Below, in pieces: positions 45,946 to 55,287 of a stretch of 64,000 nt of DNA. The DNA is from Dichotomocladium elegans (Eukaryota; Mucoromycota; Mucoromycetes; Mucorales; Lichtheimiaceae), in NCBI GenBank assembly GCA_025716815.1, contig JAIXMN010000004.1:1612001-1676000 (forward strand). The letters run 5' to 3'. Positions within the stretch are counted from its first letter, which is position 1. Each line of letters begins with the position of its first letter. Below the pieces are notes generated by a model, which did no database searches, was not told the DNA's origin, and saw only the letters and a list, made by a program, of their open reading frames with translations. The position numbers were made by a program, and so were the translations under genes.

Positions 45946-48070
45946 GAAGACCGCAGAGATACTCGTTAGTCAACAGAAAATATTCTTACTCTTGAACTTA
46001 CCCCGAAGGTAGCTAGGTGTACCATTGCGATAACAATGGCGGAAAGGGAGGAAAGAAAGAGACCGGAGCTGTTGAGCGTCGACGGCGGATGCAGCGGCTG
46101 AAGGGTTGGAAGAAGGAACGAGGAGGAACGACGACGGACCAACGACAACACCAGCACCAGAAGCATCGGGGGGAAGCAACGGAGGAAGCAGACGAAGACA
46201 AAAGCACCTCGACGAAGCCATGGTGGGAGACCTGCGCGGGTGCAGCCAAACCACGGTCCCACCCAAAGCCCATATCCTCTCGTCTTGGTGCACTTGAGTT
46301 AGGCTGATATCGTTATCTACAGAGGATCTGGAATATTAGAATGGAACAAGTCGGTATGATAGGGCTGCATACCGTTCAAGACACAAGAGAGGAAGAGGAT
46401 GGATTTGGTAAAGAAAATCACTTGCCCAAGTCCCCGTTATTTATAATGAAAACGATCCAGAAATAATCAAATGCAGACACATTAAGGAGTACATGCAGAT
46501 ACATAAAGGAGTGCGCCCAACCACATTGTCACCACTGATACCACTTCAGTGTAACAACAAGACTGTAACAGTCCGAGCAACATCTATCATGTGGCTTTGA
46601 TTACCAAGCAGCACCTCAACAGGACTACTAAGAAATTTGATGGCCTTACCAAACAACACTATCCCCAAAGCTAAGCTTCCATTAGTTAGCAATACAATAA
46701 AGATCAGTTCCTGTTTTATTCCCTTGTTACGACGAAGTCCAGCATTACGCGCTTGTAGCACGAGAGTCTTTCTATGGGGGTTTGTGTTAGGTGGTTCTTT
46801 CCTTCCTTACTGAGATCACCCGCAGGTAACAATGTAGTGCAGGAGTAAACAGACAGAAGATTTTTGCTTTCTACTAAAAAAAACCCCTCCAAGAGTCTCC
46901 TTGTACTTTGACTGTCCCACAAACCTCGAAATGATCACAACCATCATACCGTAGTGGTCGCAACTACATCTTTATAGATGAAGTACCTCAGTAATCTCAA
47001 GAGTATCAATTCCATCTATAACACCCATACCAGAATTAACAAGTATTAAGTACCAAGAATCTTAGCAAAACCAATAAAACCAAGTTTTCTAACCTCCAAG
47101 CTATGTACTTGTTTTCTTTTTATGTCACTCAGTATTACATTGTGGCGACGACATCGTCACTAAGTCCCGCACGAGAACTCCTAGACGCTGTTCAGTTAAG
47201 AAAGTAAACAGAGAATAGAGACAAATTTCGAACTATTTTTACTCATCCTACCAAACAAGCGAGTAATGACATACAACCACATTAAGGAGTACATTCAATC
47301 ACTCGGGTATATTGTTTGTGATTGATGAATGCAGGCGTACTCATATTTGATGGAACGAACAAGAAAAGGCATTGCACTTCCGTAGTACTTACTAGGGGGT
47401 TTCACTATATGAAACATTTCAGGATGATTTCTCTATTCTATACTATGGGTGTTTATACTGTTTAACGGTTCTGGACTAATGATATCTAGTGCATACGAAT
47501 CGAATCTAATGGATGGTTAAGCCGTCCTTCCCAATGACATCTTCATCTTCCGATCCTTGGACATAGAATATTTACTCATCTCAGAACTCCGGTCAATTGG
47601 CTGCGCGTTAATGACAAACTGTTCCACTGGGCTTTTAAGAGGGTTTGCCGAATAGATGATACCACCATGTACCCCTGTAGTAATCGGTGGTTCACTCTCG
47701 TCAACAAATATAGCGCGATTAATCACTCCCTCTTTTTCGACCCCCTTTTTTTCAAATAAAAACAATCCACTAATTATCACACAGATGGAACCCTTTACTG
47801 TTAAATCACTGGAGACAAAACAAACGTTTTCCGGGCTCCTTATTTTCAATCTAGGGGAAATCAGATGAGTCAACATTCAGCAGGACCATCCTTGAGCGGT
47901 TGACCCCTGAAATATGTCATTAGCCATGGATATTTAAACAGAATTCTTCACCCCTTCTGTACAATTTCTGTAAACACTACAACTGCATCTTATAGTAAGA
48001 GTATGACTTTGGCCACCATACATGACTGCAGCATACTAATGTACGGTTATACTACCCCTAGATCAGAAAA
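45946..48070. other. 2.1 kb upstream of Fanzor inside the element; no recognised gene
   Basis: A GC- and purine-rich patch (46030-46270) is open in several frames, but these look low-complexity. The 17-mer CACATTAAGGAGTACAT occurs at about 46478 and 47279, with a diverged ACATAAAGGAGT at about 46501. Minus-strand frames at 46546-46761 (hydrophobic, LIFIVLLTNGSLALGIVLFG) and 47517-47876 are open but unidentified. The AT-rich 200 bp before 48071 probably hold the Fanzor promoter. Confidence 0.4.
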
Positions 48071-50295
48071 ATGACACATCAAATCCGTGTTTTAGCAGTC
48101 AAGACCTCGTTTGACAGCATTGGTTGGGCCGATCATCTTCGTCAAAAGCTGCAAGATTTGGTGAACATCACTCATATTACCACGACGCATGCCTATGCAT
48201 TTGCCAAGTTCATTTTCATCAACGAATTAGCAATCAATCCCGAGTTTGCGATCGCTACATACATCACTCCTGCGTTCTTTTCGCAAGTCTGGCTATCATT
48301 GATCGACAAACCTGAACACCGACTACGCCTAGGCTCTCCAGCCGATATCAACCGTCAGTTGATAAACAGACATCGTGCAGAGTATCTTCAGATCACCCAG
48401 TACAACAGGCAACCCCTTGCCAATTCTCAGCAGGTGTCCCTCTACGAGGGCAAGAAAATATATGTGGCCTACACCAACAACGTGAAAAATCGGTTCGGCC
48501 AACATTTCCGGCGAGCGCTGAATGTTATTTTGAACATCCGACAGCTGAAAGCAGATCTGAGACAGCGGTTGTCCGCTGAGGGCAGGAACGAGGAGGAAAT
48601 TCGGCGAGCCATCCACGAAACCATCACTTCGCCCTGTACAAGATTCAAGCTGGCCATCGGCCGCCAAGGTGTACGCAGAGAAGACATTGAAACTGATCCA
48701 CCATACCTCATATCGGCCTTCGATGCCATCCAGCCTGTTCTGAACAGTTATGACAGCCATTACCAATTCCAAAAAAGAAGCATCTATTACGATGCCAAGG
48801 CACGACCACAAAACCATTTCCGGGCATTTCACCAGCTTGCCATTCTCTTCCAAGGCCTAGACCTACCACTCTTCAGCTGCTTCCCCATCCGCCGATCACT
48901 TTCACCTTGCTACATGATGATCGATACCAAGATTTTATGCGAACAGTTCCTAGGCCACAAGATGCCACCAAAAAGACAAGTTCATCCAAGGATACACTGG
49001 GGACAGGTTGTTGACCTGGACAATGTAGTTTTCAGGAGCCAAGAGGGTGATACACTGCAATTCCGGTGGACCATATACACAGACGGGGTAGGAGTCACGA
49101 TTCTCAAGAGCGAGACAGATGTTGATCACGGACCCGAGCAAAGGCCAACTCCAGAAGTGGGGGATACAATGTACTATGGTGCCTTGACAAATCAGCAGCG
49201 CGAGGAGATTACAGGTCCACTGGTTACCATTGACCCAGGTAGAAGAGATCTTCTATTCTGTGTGGACGCTGGTTCCACTCCTCAGAACCCTTTGAAATTT
49301 CGGTACACCAAAGCCCAACAAGACAAGACCCGCAAGACCAAGAAGTATAAAAGAATTATCCGAGATCTCAAGCACGCGCGACCAGAAGTTGAGGCCGCCG
49401 AGCTCCGTCTGTCCGAAACACGAACCACCAGCCTTCTACCCAACGAATACAACGAATACTTACGTGTTAGCGCAGGCACACGCGAGATTCTCAGTGCCTT
49501 CTATGCTGGCACAACCACCAACCACGAGCCCACTCGCCCGCTCATTCGCAAGCTACGCCTGAACGCGTATATCAACAAGCAACGAGCTGATCAAAAGCTC
49601 GTCGACGATTTAAAAGAAAAATTTTCCATTGACTGCGTTTTGATCATGGGGAACTGGTCTGCACCCCACGTTCGGTACCACGAGCCCATCCGAGGCAAAG
49701 GCCTTCGTCAGATGCTGAAGTCCCATCACATACCTGTCTACCTTATTGACGAATATAAAACAAGCAGGTGTTGCCCCACATGTGAGGAAGACAGCCTGAG
49801 GACGTTCCGGTGGATTCATAACCCAAGACCGAATCCTGCACCTGGGAATGAGATGGTATTATGCCATGGATTACTCAGGTATAAAGTTTGAATTTTTACA
49901 AGTCACAATCCAACGCATTCTTTGAACTCTGCAGATGCATAAATACCAACTGCATGCCGGCCAACGAAGACGGTCAACAGCAATACCGGTATTGGAACCG
50001 TGATTTGGCAGCTTGTCTAAACATGCATGCTATTGCCAACAGTATCCGGGTCCAGGGCGAAGTACCAGCAAGATTCCGCAGAGTAGCCTTTGTTGAGGCG
50101 GTTTTCCCCGAGGCAGCGCCTGCTACTGGTGTTAGGGCTCATTCAGCCGAGCCAGAACAACGGAATGTAAGGCAGCGGCGAGAACGAGGGCGAGGACAAA
50201 GGCGAGGGCGAGGACAAGGGCGAGGGCGAGGACAGGGGCGAGGGCGAGCACACGGGCGAAGACGAGGACAGCGACGAAGACGACAAGAGCAATGA
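48071..50295 (+). CDS. Fanzor: eukaryotic TnpB-like RNA-guided nuclease, intact, one intron
   Basis: 722 aa from exon 1 (48071-49878) and exon 2 (49935-50295), joined by a 56-nt GTATAA...CTGCAG intron in phase 2. Start MTHQIRVLAVKTSFDSIGWA, the first ATG. The N-terminal 370 residues are the variable REC/wedge-like part. RuvC-I is VTIDPGRRDLLFCV (D388). At the RuvC-II position there is MGNWS (526-530) with no Glu; the conserved acidic residue lies about 34 residues later in IDEYKTS (E561), the rearranged active site described for Fanzors. Zinc ribbon: CCPTC (C568, C571) and, after splicing, RCINTNC (C604, C609). RuvC-III: YWNRDLAACLN (D626). The tail is a 40-residue Arg/Gly-rich repeat. Known family members use an omega-RNA to cut DNA. 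Lies with a DDE transposase between TIR-like ends. Fanzor1-like is my inference; the subtype needs phylogeny. Confidence 0.92.
50180..50290 (+). repeat. In-frame GAGGRCRAGGGC-type repeats encoding an RG-rich Fanzor tail
   Basis: Short units such as CGAGGACAAGGGCGAGGG repeat with small changes and encode RGQRRGRGQGRGRG and similar. The tail is strongly basic and could serve nuclear import or RNA binding. Its length is likely to vary between copies. Confidence 0.8.
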
Positions 50296-51206
50296 TAAGG
50301 AGAAGAATGATGTGGTCTGGACGAGCACAAATGCAACGGAGGATATGAACGCAATGATACTATTACTTTACCTTCTGTACACTATTCTTTACCAAGTATA
50401 ATTTTATTTACAATATATACAATACCTTAAGGGCTCAGTATCGAAAAGCCATGATGTGATCAACAATTGGTGTCTCTTCTGGTATCAATTTTGCCCTTCT
50501 CTTGCCTGAAGATTTACTCCTCGAAGGCATTTTTTTGTTGGCTTGATAATGAGTTGCATTTTCATAGTGACGGCAGGCGTTTCTACTGCTCCGTTTTCGC
50601 TACCTGGTCGTCCTAGCACCACCAATTTATTTTATATCACCAAGGTAGTTTTATAAAATTTCCATCCTACCGGCCCAAACGCCACGCCAAAGCCTTTCAA
50701 AAGTCTCCTTTCTCCATCGTAAAAACAGACCTCCTTGAACTCGGGCAAGAGCCTCCAGAAACCACCCTTCCCTTTCCCTGCACAACAATTGCCTTTGAAG
50801 CAACATCCGCCTGCCATTCGAGTCCGCCTTCCGACATTGATGAGGACGCTCTTTCATCAACCATCAGTTTCTTTAATCACGCTCCTTTGCGCCTTCAGAC
50901 GCCATGGCTGTCTTGTGCATACCGTCGACTCTTATTAGAATTTATTGGTACGCCCACAACCAGTTCATCCGCCTTCGTCCTCCATCAATACCATTACACA
51001 TACTCGTAATAACCATCACCAAAAGCTAGCTCCTTAATATTACATATGCTTTTTACATTATTCACGTCTTTAGTTGGTGCCATGTACGGAGATATTAGCG
51101 AGATAGATTTGTAAATCAACGCCGCATGCTGTACTTACTTTTGCTGTGTACCTTGAAACATCAAAGTTTGTATTTATGCTGCTCAGTGAAGTTATGGAAA
51201 GACGCA
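50296..51206. other. Spacer between Fanzor and the transposase; candidate omega-RNA region
   Basis: In TnpB/Fanzor systems the guide RNA usually overlaps or follows the 3' end of the nuclease gene, so this stretch is a candidate by position only; no structure was computed. The minus strand encodes a 31-residue frame MPSRSKSSGKRRAKLIPEET...FRY (about 50530 to 50438), perhaps part of a third element gene. C-rich open frames at 50632-50938 are not recognisable. Confidence 0.35.
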
Positions 51207-52502
51207 TCACAGTGGCTCTCGGTTACGACAGTTGGATAAACATCTAAAAGAATGAGAAACGAAACCTTCAAAATCACTCAGCTTTAAGCTATTGGATGTT
51301 TCACTGATTCGGGTTATCAACGTCTCGCTTTCCAAGAACCTATTGCGTTTTACTTTACTTTTCACAACTGACCAAAACTGCTCAATCGGATTGAGTTCAG
51401 GCGAGTATGGTGGAAGATAGGCACATCGATATCCTCGAGACTCGATGTATTTAGAGATATCCTCGGCTTTATGGATTGGTGCATTATCCATTACCAAATA
51501 ATGGCCCTTCATATGTTCATACTTATCCATCTCATCCATTGTTGCCTTAAGAAAGCTGAGATAATGTCCAGTTACAGTTCCTTTGCTCGCAGCTTCCGAC
51601 TGACCTGCCCTCTTTCTTTTCTTGGTTGGTGGCTGCGGGAGTCTCAAGCTACATTTAATGATGCCTGATGGGGAGATTGCTCCCAAGATTGTGGTTGTCT
51701 TTGCTCTTGTCTTTGGTACTGTGACCACTACAGGAGTCCCTTTCTTGGACCATGCCATGCTGCGTTTCATATTAATATGAAACCCGGACTCATCAAGAAA
51801 AACGCAGTTTTTTCTAAAGTCGATGTCGGTCGTGTCCCATCTGCGCACCCAGTCAAGGCGCTCTTGGATTTTTGCATTGCTATTCCTGTCTACAGGCTGA
51901 AACCGTGCCATTTTCAATGACAAGTTGCATTCGTTTTTCATAAACCGATGGAGTGTCGTTTTGGATACTTTGAGACCTTCGAATCTCTGGAGAAGTTGCT
52001 CCATCAGTTGCTCTAGAACAATGGATGGATTCTCATCAACACATTCTAAAATAACGCTCTTGTGCTCTTCATTGAGAATACGCGAACGACCCCTCGCTTT
52101 AGGTTTCTTAAAAATGCTGTCAGGGTCCCTTTCGTACTGTAATGCCCATCGCTGGGCTGAACGAACATGGATTCCTAGCTGTTTTGCAGCAGCTGATGCA
52201 CTTAAGACCTTCTCAAACATCAATTTGAAAAATCTGACCTTGTCTTGGTCCGTGTATGCTGTGTAACTGCGCTTGAAACCCGCTTCTTTCATCCGAATGT
52301 CTGTCTCCTTTTGTTTGGGAATGTGCGTAGCAACAAGCCCAGAGTCATCTTTGGAAGATATGCTACGCAGATATTCAGTGTGAGAACAAACCGATTGCAG
52401 TGAGTACATTTCCTCATCAATGACATAGTCCATAGGTTCAGGACAGCCACGCTCATCAACGACATGGCCTTGGCCATCTTCGTAGAAAAAAAGATTGCTC
52501 AT
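51207..52502 (-). CDS. Tc1/IS630-type DD34E transposase, intact (431 aa)
   Basis: Start chosen at MSNLFFYEDGQGHVVDERG (52502), because the related copies at 27795, 3491 and 9810 begin at the same place. The frame is open 42 codons further upstream into the terminal region, but that extension is not conserved. Domains: acidic N-terminal 80 residues, helix-turn-helix (ASAAAKQLGIHVRSAQRWAL), a second HTH (SKTTLHRFMKNECNL), then the DDE nuclease: CVFLDESGFHINMKRSMAW (first D), YLVMDNAPIHKAED (second D) and PPYSPELNPIEQFW (E), with 34 residues between second D and E. This should catalyse cut-and-paste transposition at TA sites. No frameshift or stop is visible, so it may be active and could mobilise the relics in this window. 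Confidence 0.93.
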   Translation of the reverse strand: MSNLFFYEDGQGHVVDERGCPEPMDYVIDEEMYSLQSVCSHTEYLRSISSKDDSGLVATHIPKQKETDIRMKEAGFKRSYTAYTDQDKVRFFKLMFEKVLSASAAAKQLGIHVRSAQRWALQYERDPDSIFKKPKARGRSRILNEEHKSVILECVDENPSIVLEQLMEQLLQRFEGLKVSKTTLHRFMKNECNLSLKMARFQPVDRNSNAKIQERLDWVRRWDTTDIDFRKNCVFLDESGFHINMKRSMAWSKKGTPVVVTVPKTRAKTTTILGAISPSGIIKCSLRLPQPPTKKRKRAGQSEAASKGTVTGHYLSFLKATMDEMDKYEHMKGHYLVMDNAPIHKAEDISKYIESRGYRCAYLPPYSPELNPIEQFWSVVKSKVKRNRFLESETLITRISETSNSLKLSDFEGFVSHSFRCLSNCRNREPL

Positions 52503-52559
52503 TTCAGATTGTAAAAGTGTATAAAAGAGAAAGAGTGAAAAGGATGAATTTTTATAGAA

Positions 52560-52698
52560 ATGGATTTGCCAAGCTTTTTTTGTGCGACATCTTTCCGTGC
52601 GTGCATGTGACATTCGATTTGTCATCATGCGATTCTATTTTTGCCATCCTGCGACTTCAAAACTGGCAGGTGCGACTTTGGTTTTGGAAAAGAGTGTA
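52560..52698 (-). repeat. Right TIR-like end of the composite/IS630 element
   Basis: Read inward from the TA at 52697-52698: TACACTCTTTTCCAAAACC, AAAGTCGCACCTGCCAG, TTTTGAAGTCGCAGGATGG, and ATGTCGCAC near 52590. The same blocks recur at 9638-9700 and 27880-27951. The end lies 9 bp from the stop codon of the medusa-type gene. Confidence 0.75.
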
Positions 52699-52706
52699 TG
52701 TTTCGT

Positions 52707-54416
52707 CTACAGATATCCTAGGGTAGAAGGTGGGTGATGCGTGTAGTGCTGGCCATGTTGACTATGCTGCTGCACGCCCGCCGTGCTGCTGTAGCTAGGT
52801 GTGTATTTACGGATGATTTTGCGTAAAGCATGGGGCAATGTCTTCCACGCAAAGACCTTGACGTCCTTTTCGATATTACGAGGCTTTGGGTGTGGAAAGC
52901 CCATGATGAGTTTGAAGAACTCTGCGCAATCGGGCTTGCATTTGCTGACGGTCAAGGGCCGGAAGCCCTCAAGATTGCGCCGGATTCGGTTCTTTTCCTC
53001 GACGGTGAACTGAACGCCGATCAATCCCTCGAGAAGATAAATGCAGTCTACTGATGTGATGTAATAGTCGTTTCTTTCGCGCCAATAGATGCATGATACG
53101 ACTAACGTTGTGTTATTAGCAGATGATGATAATGGTGATGGCGAAGACGATGCCGGCGATAATGTAGACGACACACTGTTGTTGTTGTTGCTGCTGCTAC
53201 TACTCATGCCTTGATGTCGCAGAGGATGTTGGCCCTCACTCGCAGCGGCAGCAGCGGCAGCAGCTACGGCGGCTGCTGCCGCGGCGGCCGCCATGTTTTC
53301 ACGCATCCGCTGCTGCTGGAGCTCCTGTTGGTCCATGGGTTGAAAAGAGCATGCGATCTGACTATGGCCCTCCAAGTTCTCGCCGTCTGCCTTGCGGATG
53401 AACTGGACGAGTCGGCGGCCGGCGGCCCATTCTTGCGACGTCCAGTTGAGGGTCATGTCACTCAAATCACCGCAGATCTTGAGATGCGCCTTGTTCAGTA
53501 CACCTGCAAAGTTTTGAGTGGTGTAGTAATAATTTGCAGTGGTGGAACTGGTGTCAGTGGTAGTAGCATTAGAAGCAGCAGACGCTTCAGTTGTTGTCGT
53601 GGCGATGGTGGTGCTCGAAGAATTCGAGCATGTGGGCGCGATAGGCGCGGTGTGTTTAAACTCTTGATTCGCGTACGGGGTCAAAAGCTGCAAGAGTTGA
53701 TAATTATCTGATTCAATAGTCAACAAGTGTCTTCTTTTTTCTGGGGGGGGAGGGGCGCCGTGTGTGTGTGTGTGTCCTTACCTGCTAGACTAGTGTGTGT
53801 GTTCTCCTTGAGAATATACGTAAAAGTGCCAAACGCAAAATGGTCGATGCGCTCGTCTGTGTATACGACAATGGATAGTGGCACCTGCCCAACGTCAATC
53901 TGGAGCGACGTAGGTGGCGGGACGCGGGCACACAGGTTAATCCACACGCGGGGTTCGCTATCTTCGAATGATGGAACGAGTTGGTGCTGCTGCATTGTCT
54001 CGACCACTACCATGCCAAACATGAGCTTCATGCGAGGGACGTGCGACAGTTTCTGCTCCAGAGTCACGGAAAGCATATTGTCTGCCGTGCCTTGCTGGGG
54101 ATACCATTGGACCACCCTTCGCTCGAGTGGCATGAGTATATCCTCAGGGTAATAACCTATATCTAACGAAGACACAGTTCAGGCTGATCTTTCTCATATT
54201 TGATGACGTCCTCATTACTATACCAAACGATGAAGATGCTCCAGATGCAGCAGCGGCAGCCACAGATTCGGACGAGGCGACTGTTGTCGGATCGGATGCA
54301 GTGATCGCATGCTGATGATGATGATGATGATGCTCGTGTTCGTCTTTGAAGGCAAGGACACTCGTCTCGTCGTGGTTTAGGTTGATGCCTAATTCGAATA
54401 TATTATAGCATGCCAT
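52707..54416 (-). CDS. Medusa-type (MedA-like) developmental transcription regulator
   Basis: Start MACYNIFELGINLNHDETSV at 54416, followed by a His-rich stretch and Ala/Ser-rich sequence. A middle exon has DILMPLERRVVQWYPQQGTA, LMFGMVVVETMQQHQLVPS and PLSIVVYTDERIDHFAFGTF. The last exon holds the conserved core: LKICGDLSDMTLNWTSQEWA, GRRLVQFIRKADGENLEGHS, DYYITSVDCIYLLEGLIGVQ, FTVEEKNRIRRNLEGFRPLT, VSKCKPDCAEFFKLIMGFPH, KPRNIEKDVKVFAWKTLP and RKIIRKYTPSYSSTAGV, the signature of fungal medusa regulators. It is interrupted by a poly-Ala tract (about 53230-53300) and Ser/Asn runs. Medusa proteins control conidiation or adhesion programmes in ascomycetes; the role here is inferred. The transposon end lies 9 bp from the stop codon. 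Confidence 0.85.
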
Positions 54417-55287
54417 GACCCGCGAAATAAGAAGAGAAGAAGATAAAGAGAGCGAGGCCTGTCAAGGCCCTCGCGTTATGGAAATAAGCAAAAAGGGGTA
54501 ACAAATATACAGGCTATTTGTTTGTCCTTGAATTTTTGACAGGGAAAAAACAACTTTATTTCTTATTGTCTCGGTGGAAAATATATACAACGAGGCGCGC
54601 GTGTCCTATCAATTATGAGGCTGCAAAGGGCATTATATTTTGCATGGGACACGGTCAGATATATCGGGCTATTGAGAATAAAGACATCTAGTGGGACCGA
54701 GGAGTAAAGCTAGCTGTTGCAATTTTTTTTTCCGTGAGCGTGGCAATGCAGCAGATGAGCGATAAGCGCCGCTGGAAGAATCCACTTGCAACGGAGCATC
54801 ATAATATCCATTGCTGTCTTTCATAAACTTCCCCCTCCCTCATTGCTAAGGCCATGTAAACGAGAACCTATCTAAAAATGTTCTATGAACGGTTTTGTAT
54901 AGGAGCACCCAGCTTCTTGGCTTCTTATGCGAGCAAGGACTACTCATAAGAAGGCCAAGTCCTCATATTATTCATGTAACCATTTGAACCTTTGAGCAAG
55001 TCAGCTTCTTTACCAATCCATCGTCACGTTCTTCTGAGTGGGCTTGAATTGGATGACCCTTTCTATCCACTCACGCATACAACTATAGCTATTCGGCTAT
55101 TCTTTATCGCTCTTGCTATGCAAAGGTGGATACAGTCAATGTCCCTTGTTCCCATTTATTCTATCGACAGTAAAAAAAAAAGAAAAAGAAAAAGGAAATA
55201 AAAATAAAGAACATGATGATGAGTTAAGTGCGATAAAGAAGGAAGGCGCTATTAGACCAACAGAAAGCAGGGGAAAAAAACGACGGA
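54417..55287. other. Intergenic upstream of the medusa gene / 3' of the HSF gene
   Basis: Includes an imperfect inverted repeat GAGCGAGGCC...GGCCCTCGC (about 54447-54471) and T/A runs. The plus frame at 54992-55201 ends in a poly-Lys stretch and is unlikely to be a gene. Confidence 0.4.

Larger units (their letters stand above)
45821..52698. mobile_element. Putative 6.9-kb Tc1/IS630-family element carrying a Fanzor gene
   Basis: The left end starts TACTTTATTTTCAAAAATAA, then ATTTCGTAAAG, followed by several GACGCAT/GCCGCAC/GTCGCAT motifs to 45945. The right end, read inward from 52698, starts TACACTCTTTTCCAAAACC, then AAAGTCGCACC, GAAGTCGCAGG and ATGTCGCAC. TA at both edges fits a Tc1/IS630 target duplication. 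Inside are an intact Fanzor (plus) and an intact DD34E transposase (minus). I found no matching left-type end between the two genes (50296-51206), which favours one composite unit. The two ends are similar rather than identical, so this needs alignment. The unit sits between the tail-to-tail genes CSE1 and medusa. Confidence 0.55.

Noticed and set aside
46017..46307. Overlapping open frames on both strands in a GC/purine-rich patch
   Set aside because: Low-complexity, Arg/Glu-rich or Pro/Ser-rich in every frame, so openness is explained by composition.
47517..47876. Minus-strand frame with KSPVEQFVINA, reminiscent of mitochondrial ATP6 (nuclear mitochondrial insertion?)
   Set aside because: Only a few residues agree, the flanking sequence shows no further ATP6 similarity, and the codon context is ordinary. 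Left as unidentified.
51110..51206. Separate left TIR for the IS630 transposase (GCCGCATG, GACGCATC motifs)
   Set aside because: Two GNCGCA-like hexamers occur, but there is no TA plus TTTC(C/A)AAAA block as at the other ends. Kept as a caveat to the composite-element reading.
52503..52628. 42-codon upstream extension of the intact transposase frame
   Set aside because: It runs through the terminal region, is not conserved in the other copies, and related copies start at the MSN/MNN/MNV methionine.
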